DNA from: Desmonostoc muscorum FACHB-395 | GTDB taxonomy: Bacteria > Cyanobacteriota > Cyanobacteriia > Cyanobacteriales > Nostocaceae | DNA: 64,000 nt | Direction: 5' to 3' | NCBI RefSeq assembly: GCF_014698035.1 | Contig: NZ_JACJSF010000010.1 | Coordinates: 1 to 64,000, forward strand | Shown here: positions 54,225 to 62,284 of the stretch, one piece after another | Position numbering within the stretch: position 1 is the first letter of the stretch | Layout: each line of letters begins with the position of its first letter | The notes under the pieces: generated by a model | Seen by the model: only the letters and a program-made list of their open reading frames with translations | What the model was told of the DNA's origin: nothing | Databases searched by the model: none | Made by a program: the position numbers and the translations under genes

Positions 54225-54296
54225 ACAGGGAGTGGGGAATGGGTAAGAGGACTTGGGGACAAGTCCCCCCTACTCCCTACTCCCTACTCCCCACTT
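54225..54296. repeat. STRR heptamers (CTCCCTA units)
   Basis: Tandem CCCTACT/CTCCCTA heptamers (about 54267-54293) preceded by GGGGAATGGGT. They fill the 127-bp spacer between the CsoR-type regulator and the LptC-like gene, both on the minus strand, and lie in the region where the regulator's promoter would be. Confidence 0.65.
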
Positions 54297-54305
54297 CCAC
54301 TAACT

Positions 54306-55517
54306 CTACTGCTGACGATTGGCTCTTTGTTGGGGAATAATTTCTGTTACTACCCTACCGGTAGAACTGCCACCTTTGACAACAATATTTTCTGTTTGGA
54401 GATTACCAACGGCCGTTTCACCCATAAAATTTAACGGTGGGTCAACTTGCCGATAAACTACATTTCCCTGAGCTTCAACTAACTTATTGTCTAAATACCA
54501 AGTTAATGTATTAGATTTCAAAGACTGGCGACGCTGACCAATGGCGTTGACGTTACCTGTTAAATAAACCGTTTTTTGCGGGATTTTCATTTCACCTTGA
54601 TTTGCGGTTACGGTAAGATTTTCAGCCCGTTGGAACATTCGTACAGGGGAATTTGTAGTAACAGTTTCTGCGTTCATGTTCCATGTCATAGAGTTACTAG
54701 CTATTTGCACTGGTGGGTCTAGTAAATCTAATTGAGCATTTTGTTTAATAGTGGCAATTTTTGTTTTTAAGTTGACTTCGGCAGAATTACCCTTACCGCG
54801 ATCGCTAATCTTATTATCTTTGTAGCGATCAATTTGTATGGGGCGATCGCCAATTAGTTTTTCTTCTTTAATATTCCAGATTAAATGCTCGGTTCTTACT
54901 TGTAATTGGGGATCAGCAGAATTTGCTACTACTCGTCCAGAAAATTCCATGCGCTGTTCGCGGGTTTTAACTCGCGCTTCTTGTGCTACAGCTTGTAGTT
55001 TTTTGTGAGTGCCGTTAATTTGGTTGCGGACAATCAACAAATCTTCTTTGGGCCGCCATTCTAACTCATTGCCTTGCAATACGATTCCATTACTAGGGTC
55101 TGTGGCAAATATCTTACCTTTAAGAAACAACTGCTTCCCATCTTGTTCAATATCTGCAACATCTGCCTTGATTTGGTAAACTACTTTACCATCTTGATAT
55201 AGTTCACCGTAAGGACTTTCAGCTTGACCAATTTGTTTATCTTTGGTGTATTTTGCGGTTTTAGCCCTGACTTTCCAAATTGGTCTTCCCACTTCATCTG
55301 CCTGTTCTAGGGTGACATCAAAGAAGGTTAAATCGCTATCTTGCTTAGATGAAGCCGCAGAATTTTCTTGAGAAGCTATAGGGGATTTACCCCCACAACT
55401 TACTAAACCAAATATCAAGAAAAAAATCAAAGGTAAAAAAAGGAAGGAGGGAGTGGGGGAGTATTTTTGAATTTTTTTCTCCCCCTGTCTCCCTCTTTTA
55501 TGAAATTGATACGCCAT
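54306..55517 (-). CDS. lptC: LptC-like lipoprotein of LPS export
   Basis: A 403-residue lipoprotein: hydrophobic FLFLPLIFFLIFGLVSC ends in a lipobox (LVSC, Cys41). The N-terminal half (LTFFDVTLEQADEVGRPIWKVRAKTAKY to QGNELEW) is the LptC domain. The C-terminal half repeats similar strands (LIWNIKEEK, MTWNMNAETV, LTWYLDNKL), as in the OstA/LptA family. In other bacteria LptC links LptFG to LptA for LPS transport. Cyanobacterial homologs are often fused or extended like this one. The start ATG overlaps the stop of the upstream LabA-like gene by one base (TAATG), so translation is coupled. Confidence 0.82.
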   Translation of the reverse strand: MAYQFHKRGRQGEKKIQKYSPTPSFLFLPLIFFLIFGLVSCGGKSPIASQENSAASSKQDSDLTFFDVTLEQADEVGRPIWKVRAKTAKYTKDKQIGQAESPYGELYQDGKVVYQIKADVADIEQDGKQLFLKGKIFATDPSNGIVLQGNELEWRPKEDLLIVRNQINGTHKKLQAVAQEARVKTREQRMEFSGRVVANSADPQLQVRTEHLIWNIKEEKLIGDRPIQIDRYKDNKISDRGKGNSAEVNLKTKIATIKQNAQLDLLDPPVQIASNSMTWNMNAETVTTNSPVRMFQRAENLTVTANQGEMKIPQKTVYLTGNVNAIGQRRQSLKSNTLTWYLDNKLVEAQGNVVYRQVDPPLNFMGETAVGNLQTENIVVKGGSSTGRVVTEIIPQQRANRQQ

Positions 55518-56149
55518 TATTCTTGGATTTCTAGGTGTCCATCACTAGTTCTTGGGTCTTCCAAAAAGCCGATACCAGATAACGGCCGGTATGGATAGCT
55601 TTGGCGAGGGGTTTTTTGAATGTCTTCTTTGATGGCTTCTAAATCAATGTAGCGATCGCTTACATTAATTAAGCTGTCACTGGTCATCGAACGCAAACTT
55701 ACCACTTCTACCCGCACGCCGCGATAGCTAACTGAATTGACCGCATAAGCCAAATCCCCATCACCGCTAACTAAAACTGCGGTATCATAAGAATCGACTA
55801 GCGCCATCATGTCTACTGCTATTTCTACATCCAGGTTAGCTTTTTTAGAGCCATCTGGTAGCTGGACTAAATCTTTAGCAATGACTCGATAGCCATTGCG
55901 ACGCATCCACAGCAGGAACCCCTGTTGCTTCTCGTTCGTCCGGTCTACACCAGTGTAGAAAAAAGATCGCAGAAGTCTAGAACCTCCAGTCAATCGACAC
56001 AATAGCTTCGTGTAATCGATCTCAATCCCTAGTTGCAGTGCAGCGTAAAATAGATTTGAGCCGTCAATAAATATGGCGACCCTGCCCCGATTCTCCAAAA
56101 CTTGTTCTGGCGTAAATATTGAATCGGTTTCAAAATTATTCAACATCAT
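55517..56149 (-). CDS. LabA-like NYN/PIN-domain protein
   Basis: A 210-residue predicted nuclease of the NYN (DUF88) family. It starts GRVAIFIDGSNLFYAALQLG, with the first catalytic Asp in FIDGSN. It continues YTGVDRTNEKQQGFLLWMRR, LDVEIAVDMMALVDSYDTAV and LVSGDGDLAYAV, with the other Asp residues of the PIN-like site. LabA of Synechococcus elongatus affects negative feedback of the circadian oscillator; whether this homolog does so is not known. Enzymatic RNA cleavage is likely by analogy with other NYN proteins. It overlaps the LptC-like gene by one base. Confidence 0.85.
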   Translation of the reverse strand: MMLNNFETDSIFTPEQVLENRGRVAIFIDGSNLFYAALQLGIEIDYTKLLCRLTGGSRLLRSFFYTGVDRTNEKQQGFLLWMRRNGYRVIAKDLVQLPDGSKKANLDVEIAVDMMALVDSYDTAVLVSGDGDLAYAVNSVSYRGVRVEVVSLRSMTSDSLINVSDRYIDLEAIKEDIQKTPRQSYPYRPLSGIGFLEDPRTSDGHLEIQE

Positions 56150-56312
56150 TGTGATACCTCGATTTTTATCCCTGTTATTTTTGATACAAATTACGAACTT
56201 TTAGATGCTAGTCACAGCGGCTTATGATAATGTTCCGGGGCTAATATAAATTAAGCTCCGATAAATTTTTTGAGAAAATAAGAAATTGAACAAAATCAGA
56301 GTTTGATAAGGA

Positions 56313-57917
56313 CTAATCGTTTTTCGGGGGTTCTATTCGCTTAAAAACTGGTTGGAATGTACCCAACTGTTGTTTACTAGATAGTATCCCCCATGTCGCA
56401 TGGGTGGCAAAAGGAGCGGTCACTGAACTTTGTATTTGATCGTTAAAGTCTATTCCAAAGCCCAGTTGTTGATAAATATCGCTACTGATGTTTGGAATAA
56501 TTGGGGAAAGCAAATAAGCTGCCAGTCTAACTGATTCTAGAACTGCGTAGAGAACTTTTTCCACGGACTCTTGCTGTCCCTGTTTATATAATGACCAAGG
56601 AGCTTGTTCATCAATAAACTTATTACTGGCTTGTGCCAGTGAAAGGATAGCGCCGCAGGCTTGACTGAAAGCTAGTTCCTTATATGCTTCTTTCACCTGT
56701 TCCCCTAGACGTAAACCTATTGTTTTCAAAGGATTTTCGTCAGGAATTCCTTCATTGCCGATTGATGGAACATTGTTGTCAACGCAGTATTTCTTCACCA
56801 TGCTCAAGGTGCGATTGAGCAAATTACCTAAATCATTTGCCAAATCTGCATTCAGAACATTAATGAACCTTACTTCATTAAAATCTCCATCTTTGCCAAA
56901 TTCGATTTCCTTAAGGAAGTAATAACGAACGGCATCACTACCATAGCGTTGAACTAACGAAACAGGATCAAGGGTATTACCCAGACTTTTACCCATCTTT
57001 TGACCATCTTTAGTCAAAAAGCCATGCCCAAATACTCTTTCTGGCAAGGGTAAGCCAGCTGACAACAACATTGCCGGCCAATAAACTGCGTGGAAGCGCA
57101 AAATATCTTTACCAATTAGGTGCAGGTTGATTGGCCACCATGTTTCTAAAGCATTTGCTAAAGTGGGTTCTGCATCTGGTTCGAGTAATGCCGTGACATA
57201 ACCTAGCAGCGCGTCAAACCAAACATAAAGGGTATGTTTGGGATCAACTGGTACAGGAAAACCCCAATCTAGATTTACCCGTGAAATAGAAAAGTCTTGC
57301 AGTCCTTGATTGACAAAGCTGAGGACTTCATTGCGCCGACTTTCTGGTTGAATAAAATCGGGTTTAGATTGATAAAATTCTGTCAGCTTATTTTGATATT
57401 TAGATAAGCGGAAAAAATAGTTTTGCTCGTCTCGCCACTCAACTTCTTTGTTAGTATGAATCGGACAACGATGTCCTTCTAGTAGATCGCGTTCTTCTTT
57501 GAATTCTTCGCAAGATACGCAATACCAGCCTTGTTGTTGTCCTTGGTAGATATCACCAGATTCCCAGACTCGCTCAAAGAATTCTTTGACGATCGCTTCA
57601 TGACGAGGTGCAGTTGTCCGACTAAAGCGATCGTATTTAATGTCTAGTAACTGCCACAAACTAACGAAACTAGGGACAACTTCATCGCAAAACTCTTGTG
57701 GCCCTTTGCCTAAACTTTCCGCCGATCGCTGAATTTTTTGTCCGTGTTCATCTGTACCTGTAATTAGTAATACCCGATGTCCTAGTAATCTATGAAATCG
57801 TGCTACTACATCTGCTGCGATCGTCGTATAAGCACTGCCTATATGGGGGACATCGTTTACATAATATAGTGGTGTTGTCAGTGCAAATGTTTTTTCTGTT
57901 TTATTCACTAGATTCAT
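56313..57917 (-). CDS. metG: MetG, methionyl-tRNA synthetase
   Basis: Charges tRNA-Met. It has 534 residues. Class I motifs: PHIGSAYT (HIGH) near residue 24 and KMGKSLGN (KMSKS type) near 308. A zinc-binding knuckle follows the pattern CVSCEEFKEERDLLEGHRC, and the anticodon-binding alpha-helical domain is complete (LGNLLNRTLSM onward). It lacks the C-terminal EMAP-II-like tRNA-binding domain, as do other short bacterial MetRS. The ATG at 57915-57917 gives MNLVNKTEKTFALTTPLYY. It is divergent from the acyltransferase gene. Confidence 0.97.
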   Translation of the reverse strand: MNLVNKTEKTFALTTPLYYVNDVPHIGSAYTTIAADVVARFHRLLGHRVLLITGTDEHGQKIQRSAESLGKGPQEFCDEVVPSFVSLWQLLDIKYDRFSRTTAPRHEAIVKEFFERVWESGDIYQGQQQGWYCVSCEEFKEERDLLEGHRCPIHTNKEVEWRDEQNYFFRLSKYQNKLTEFYQSKPDFIQPESRRNEVLSFVNQGLQDFSISRVNLDWGFPVPVDPKHTLYVWFDALLGYVTALLEPDAEPTLANALETWWPINLHLIGKDILRFHAVYWPAMLLSAGLPLPERVFGHGFLTKDGQKMGKSLGNTLDPVSLVQRYGSDAVRYYFLKEIEFGKDGDFNEVRFINVLNADLANDLGNLLNRTLSMVKKYCVDNNVPSIGNEGIPDENPLKTIGLRLGEQVKEAYKELAFSQACGAILSLAQASNKFIDEQAPWSLYKQGQQESVEKVLYAVLESVRLAAYLLSPIIPNISSDIYQQLGFGIDFNDQIQSSVTAPFATHATWGILSSKQQLGTFQPVFKRIEPPKND

Positions 57918-58296
57918 ACAAAATAAAAATTAACTTATTAAAACCTTTTGCTTCTTACTTTTGTGGGAAAAACCACGCAATTATACAATAATATTTCCAT
58001 TTTTTCCAATAACACCTTAATAGTAGCAAATTTATCAGGTCAAAAATTGTTTTGTAATATGTATCTATTCAAATCATTTTTGCCTATATGAGGAAAAGTA
58101 ACTAATCATAATTTTTTTGAATACTTTCTATTAGAAATTATTGTGATCGAGAATACATAATGCAGAATGCAGAAAACTTAGCTGGTTTTGTAGATCAGAT
58201 ATTTCTATCTTAAGACGGTCATGGCAGTAGTAAAGAAATGTAAAAATTAAGTTAAGATAAACCGCCATATTTACCGGAAAAATATATTGATTAGGT
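57918..58296. other. 379-bp divergent spacer between metG and the acyltransferase
   Basis: Very AT-rich, with no repeats and no gene. It must contain promoters for both genes. No T-box-like or other riboswitch structure was recognised before metG. TGCAGAATGCAGAAAAC (about 58161-58177) is a short direct repeat only. Confidence 0.4.
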
Positions 58297-59022
58297 ATGA
58301 GTCGAAATAGCCCCCTAGAGATTTCTCGCGCTTTGGTGGCGGCACTCTCAACACAAATGTTTCGCTATTATGAGGATCGCATTCCCCAGGATGCTAGCGT
58401 TTTGGTAGTCAGCAATCACCGCAGCTTCATGGATGCACTGATATTAATGGCAGCGTTATCAAGTCCGATTCGCTTTGCTTGCCATCACTATATGGGACAA
58501 GTGCCAGTAATGCGGGAGATTGTCACCGATCAATTGGGGTGTTTTCCTTTGGAGGAAACTCAAAACCGCCAACAAAGCTTTTTTTCGCAGTCGCAGTTGC
58601 TATTGCAGTCTAAGCAGATGGTGGGAGTATTTCCAGAAGGGACTGCACCAATGGTGAAATTTACTCAGCCAAACCAGGTGGGTGAGTTTCAACGGGGATT
58701 TGCCCATTTAGCATTGCGAGCTGATGTGCAGGATTTAGCAATTTTGCCGATCGCGATCGCTTCCTTAGAAGAGGTAAACACGAATGGTTTTCCCTTAAGG
58801 CTTTTGAGTGTATTTGACCCTTCAGAACCTTTATTTAATCAAGCTGGTTGGCATCCTTTGGTAATTTATCGTCGGGTTGCGGTGTTAATCGGTCGCCCTT
58901 ATTGGATAACACCCCAACATCAAAAAAAATATCACGGGAAACAAGCCAGAACTGTTGTGGCTGAACTGACAGAACACTGTCATGGTGAAATTAGCCATTT
59001 ACTGCGTCAAGGTTGCTATTAG
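58297..59022 (+). CDS. 1-acyl-sn-glycerol-3-phosphate acyltransferase-like (PlsC family)
   Basis: A 241-residue acyltransferase. The catalytic block SNHRSFMDALIL has the N-H-x(4)-D motif, followed by the glycerol-phosphate-binding VGVFPEGTAP and a downstream AILPIAIAS. There are no long membrane helices, so association with the membrane is peripheral. It should transfer acyl groups to lysophosphatidate or a related acceptor. The next gene, an esterase of the PES type, follows 90 bases downstream. In plant PES proteins an esterase and an acyltransferase domain are fused, so the pair may work on chlorophyll-derived phytol or on glycerolipids. Confidence 0.85.
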   Translation: MSRNSPLEISRALVAALSTQMFRYYEDRIPQDASVLVVSNHRSFMDALILMAALSSPIRFACHHYMGQVPVMREIVTDQLGCFPLEETQNRQQSFFSQSQLLLQSKQMVGVFPEGTAPMVKFTQPNQVGEFQRGFAHLALRADVQDLAILPIAIASLEEVNTNGFPLRLLSVFDPSEPLFNQAGWHPLVIYRRVAVLIGRPYWITPQHQKKYHGKQARTVVAELTEHCHGEISHLLRQGCY

Positions 59023-59083
59023 AGCTATTCGATTTTGGATTTTGGATTGTCGGAACAATTAACAGTTCAAAAGTTTTATACCA

Positions 59084-59117
59084 TTGACTAATGACCATTG
59101 ACCAATGACCAATGACT
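59084..59117. repeat. Heptamer repeat that supplies a start codon
   Basis: Units of the type GACCAAT/GACTAAT (about 59089-59116: GACTAAT, GACCATT, GACCAAT, GACCAAT, GAC) run up to and include the ATG at 59112. An out-of-frame ATG sits one unit earlier. No Shine-Dalgarno purine run is present before the ATG. Confidence 0.65.
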
Positions 59118-59939
59118 ATCTCTGAAGTTGAGTTAAAGCCTTGTTTCCTGACTCCTAAACGAGTACAGCCAGAGTATCCGCTATTGGTATATTTACCGGG
59201 AATGGATGGAACAGGTCAATTATTGCGATCGCAGACTGCTGGATTAGAAACTGGCTTTGATGTCCGTTCTTTGGCACTCCCCCGGAAAGACCTTAACACT
59301 TGGGATGTACTAACAAAAAGTGTATTGGACTTAATCGACGCTGAATTACAAAAAAGCTCTCACAGGTCAGTTTACTTGTGTGGTGAGTCCTTTGGTGGTT
59401 GCTTGGCCATGAAAGTAGCGATCCAAGCACCCCATTTATTTAAGCGAACTATCTTAATTAACCCAGCTTCGTCTTTTCGTCTTCGCCCTTGGTTGAGTTG
59501 GGCATCTCAACTTACTTACCTAGTGCCATCAGAATTTTATGATGTTGGCGCACTGGGGTTGTTGCCGTTTTTGGCATCTTTGCCTCGCATTTCTCGGAGC
59601 GATCGCCATGAACTGCTGAAAACCATGCGTTCTGTACCAGCAGAAACCGTTCTGTGGCGATTGTCTTTACTGCGAGAGTTTGAAGTTGATGAGGAAAAAC
59701 TAAGTCGCTTAACTCAACCAGTTTTGTTGATTGCCGGTGGTAGCGATCGCCTTTTGCCTTCTGTAACCGAAGTGAAGCGGATAGGGAATATCTTACCAAA
59801 TAACAAGATTGTGGTGCTGCCTGAATGCGGACATGCTTGCTTGCTAGAGCAAGATATTAATCTCTATGAAATTCTTAAAGATAACGACTTTTTAGAAAAT
59901 AATGCTGATACAAGTACAAGGCTAGAGGTGAGAGGATAG
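59112..59939 (+). CDS. Alpha/beta hydrolase related to plant phytyl ester synthase N-terminal domain
   Basis: A 275-residue esterase-type protein. LVYLPGMDGTGQLL, the nucleophile motif CGESFGGCLAMKVA, LINPASSFR, LIAGGSDRLLPS (acid) and PECGHACLLEQD (His) match in order the esterase half of plastid PES1/PES2, where they read FLPGMDGTG, GDSFGGCLAL and NPATSF. PES proteins join fatty acids to phytol and diacylglycerol during stress. The cyanobacterial acyltransferase half may be the PlsC-like neighbour or another gene. The ATG is part of a heptamer array. Function is inferred from family resemblance. Confidence 0.8.
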   Translation: MTISEVELKPCFLTPKRVQPEYPLLVYLPGMDGTGQLLRSQTAGLETGFDVRSLALPRKDLNTWDVLTKSVLDLIDAELQKSSHRSVYLCGESFGGCLAMKVAIQAPHLFKRTILINPASSFRLRPWLSWASQLTYLVPSEFYDVGALGLLPFLASLPRISRSDRHELLKTMRSVPAETVLWRLSLLREFEVDEEKLSRLTQPVLLIAGGSDRLLPSVTEVKRIGNILPNNKIVVLPECGHACLLEQDINLYEILKDNDFLENNADTSTRLEVRG

Positions 59940-60001
59940 GATAAGAGGTGATCGCATCAAATAGAAATTAATTAAACAAACTCAAAAGACACTATGACTA
60001 A

Positions 60002-60282
60002 CCTGCTGTAGTGGTCGGTATAGCTTGGGGAGAAGTCCGCTATCCAATGCTAATGATTACATCTTTAACTACTCAGAGTGGTTCTTGGGTATTGAAGAAT
60101 CCCACTTTATATCCGCGTTTGTGATCTGTGCTGGTGGTTTGCCTCTATCTTCCATTGTCTTGCTAGATCAAACGCGAGGATTAGATATAAATCGATTGGG
60201 GTATTTGGGAACACTCACCTCTAACCAATATTTTCCTATTTTTGATGGATTAAAACAGTTGTTTAGATCAGAAAATAGTTAA
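60002..60282 (+). pseudogene. Broken PemK/MazF-type toxin gene (candidate)
   Basis: Two reading frames together resemble the C-terminal two-thirds of a PemK/MazF toxin. The first (60002-60121) reads PAVVVGIAWGEVRYPM then LTTQSGSWVLKNPTLYPRL; the second, joined by a frameshift near 60122, reads GGLPLSSIVLLDQTRGLDI and then ends GYLGTLTSNQYFPIFDGLKQ and a short tail. A stop codon lies just before the first frame where the N-terminus should be, and no antitoxin is next to it. The 85-codon frame at 60025 is therefore best read as part of a decayed gene. Similarity is by eye. Confidence 0.5.
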
Positions 60283-60378
60283 TTTTAAACTGATATTTAC
60301 GTTTATAGAGGGATGTAGAGCCGCTCAGAATTCGCTACAACAAGTTTATAGAGAGGCTTTACAGCATGGTGTCAAGTA

Positions 60379-61545
60379 ATGGCAGACAAATCCCCACAAG
60401 AAATAGTAGTGAATAAATCAGTTAATTCACCTAATGAAACTTCAGAAATAGAGATCCAGGCTCAATCATCAGTAGAAAATGAACCGTCTGTATTAGAGTC
60501 TTTTGTTCAAAGTGTTGCTCAGACTGGCAAAGCAGTTTTAGATACAGCATTAGAGGTAGGAGAAGCGACAGCGAAACAAACACACAAGTTAATTGAGCAA
60601 ACAACTCAAACCAGTGGTCAGGTTGTGAATCGCCTCAGCGAAAATTGGTTGATTAGAAAACTATCTGGAGTATTAAATCTAAATTGGCTAATTGGTACTA
60701 CTGATGCTGTTGATTTGGAAAAAGCAGAAGCTGCGGTAAACAAGCTCAAACAAAAGTATCCAAATGAATCACCTAGTGAGATTGCTCACCGAATCATGGT
60801 GGAAAAAGCGACTCAAGCAGGCACTGTTGGACTAGCCACTAGTATTTTGCCAGGAGTAGCAATTGCATTGTTGGCAATTGATTTAACAGCGACAACAAAA
60901 TTGCAGTCAGAAATGCTTTATCAAATTGCATTTGACTACGGACTAGATTTAAAAGATCCTGCCCGTAAAGGAGAAGTCTTAGCAATTTTTGGTCTGGCTT
61001 TGGGTGGAGGTCGTCTTTTGAAAGCTGCGGGATTAGGATTACTGCGAAATGTGCCTTTAGCGGGTGCTGCGATCGCAGCTAGTTCAAATGCAACAATGAT
61101 CTATTCATTGGGTTATGCTGCTTGTCGATTTTACGAAGCCAAGCTAGATGAATCAACTTCCCTAGCATCGCCACAGACTCTGGCAACATTAAAAGCAGAA
61201 AGTGAAAAGTATCTCGAAAGTGCGATCGCTCAAGAAGCCGTCATGGATCAAATCTTAGTTCACATGATTCTGGCTAGCCATCCAGATAAGACTTTGGAAG
61301 AAATTTTGCCAGAATTACAAGCTGTAAAACTCAGTCCTACCTCGTTGGATGCCATTGCCCAAAATATCAAATCACCTAAGTCTTTAGATATACTGCTCAA
61401 TCAGCTGAATCGTGATTTTGCTATACCTTTACTCGTTCAGTGTAAAAAAATTGCCCAGCTTGACCATAAGACTACACCACTTGAGCAAGAAATAATAGCA
61501 GCGATCACCAGAAAATTTAACATTGATACAACAATTGGGGCATAG
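60379..61545 (+). CDS. EcsC-family protein
   Basis: A 388-residue protein with an acidic, disordered N-terminus (1-80, Gln/Thr/Glu-rich). The EcsC-like core is about residues 100-290: IAHRIMVEKATQAGTVGLAT, then TSILPGVAIALLAIDLTATTK and RKGEVLAIFGLALGGGRLLK. It has at least two hydrophobic helices. EcsC of Bacillus is encoded with an ABC transporter, but its function is unclear. No such transporter is adjacent here. The ATG at 60379 is the first in the frame. The gene is followed by a long repeat-rich spacer. Confidence 0.7.
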   Translation: MADKSPQEIVVNKSVNSPNETSEIEIQAQSSVENEPSVLESFVQSVAQTGKAVLDTALEVGEATAKQTHKLIEQTTQTSGQVVNRLSENWLIRKLSGVLNLNWLIGTTDAVDLEKAEAAVNKLKQKYPNESPSEIAHRIMVEKATQAGTVGLATSILPGVAIALLAIDLTATTKLQSEMLYQIAFDYGLDLKDPARKGEVLAIFGLALGGGRLLKAAGLGLLRNVPLAGAAIAASSNATMIYSLGYAACRFYEAKLDESTSLASPQTLATLKAESEKYLESAIAQEAVMDQILVHMILASHPDKTLEEILPELQAVKLSPTSLDAIAQNIKSPKSLDILLNQLNRDFAIPLLVQCKKIAQLDHKTTPLEQEIIAAITRKFNIDTTIGA

Positions 61546-61612
61546 GGAATGGGGAATGGGGAATAGGGAATAGGGGATAGGGAATAGGGAATAGGGAATA
61601 GGGAATGGGGCA
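61546..61612. repeat. STRR heptamer array (GGGAATA/GGGAATG units)
   Basis: About nine copies of GGGAATA or GGGAATG in tandem, starting two bases after the EcsC-family stop codon. A degenerate facing copy (CCCAATGCCCCATGCCC) lies at 62179-62200. Replication slippage would change its length. Confidence 0.8.
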
Positions 61613-61704
61613 TGAAGGAGGACGTAAAAAAATCTGACTTTTCACGGCATCTGGAAAACCTCTCTCTAAATCTCTTTCCTCTTAGGAGAGAGACTTTGAA
61701 TTTT

Positions 61705-61729
61705 CCCCCTTCCCGCGTCGGGAAGGGGG
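61705..61729. repeat. Perfect 11-bp hairpin of a dispersed C/G-rich repeat
   Basis: CCCCCTTCCCG (61705-61715) and CGGGAAGGGGG (61719-61729) with a three-base loop, followed by TTAGGGGGTTAGG. It is the same family as the hairpin at 3475-3497, in opposite orientation. Typical of cyanobacterial intergenic repeats. Confidence 0.6.
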
Positions 61730-61810
61730 TTAGGGGGTTAGGTTTTTGGTGGACTTTTCCACATAACGCGAAAAGTCAGGTAAAAGAATGAAGATCATAG
61801 CTTCATTAGC

Positions 61811-62131
61811 GAGTATAAAAGACTCGTTAACGGAGTTCTGATGTAGATTCACGAGGATAAAAGACTCGTTAACGGAGTTCTGAGGTGGATTCACGAGTAT
61901 AAAAGACTCGTTAACGGAGTTCTGATGTGGATTCACGAGGATAAAAGACTCGTTAACGGAGTTCTGAGGTGGATTCACGAGTATAAAAGACTCGTTAACG
62001 GAGTTCTGATGTGGATTCACGAGGATAAAAGCCTCGTTAACGGAGTTCTGATATGGATTCACGAGGATAAAAGACTCGTTAACGGAGTTCTGAGGTGGAT
62101 TAATGAGTATCAAAGACTCGTTAATGAGTAC
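61811..62131. repeat. 42-bp tandem repeat array with an 84-bp alternating register
   Basis: Eight units start at exact 42-bp steps (61811, 61853, 61895, 61937, 61979, 62021, 62063, 62105), each with the core GACTCGTTAACGGAGTTCTG. The first five alternate between GAGTAT...GATGT and GAGGAT...GAGGT types, which gives an 84-bp higher-order unit; the last ones break the pattern. 42 is a multiple of three, so both strands are open across the array: a 14-residue repeat (NSVNESFILVNP-type) on the minus strand and WIHEDKRLVNGVL-type on the plus strand. No protein family is recognised. Confidence 0.85.
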
Positions 62132-62284
62132 TACTTGCACTAATTCACTAAATTATAGCTACCGCTCCCTGCTCCACAATGCCCAATGCCCCATGCCCAA
62201 TACCCTATAACCATTCCCCTCATCCTGAAACAAGAATTTTGAGCAATACTGGTACAAGAAGGAATACTTACACAAAATCCCAAA

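Noticed and set aside
53539..54305. Metal-efflux operon next to the CsoR-type gene
   Set aside because: No P-type ATPase, CDF or NrsD-type transporter is adjacent, so only the regulator is present.
61811..62131. CRISPR array
   Set aside because: The whole 42-bp unit is repeated with few changes; there are no unique spacers between conserved repeats and no cas genes nearby.
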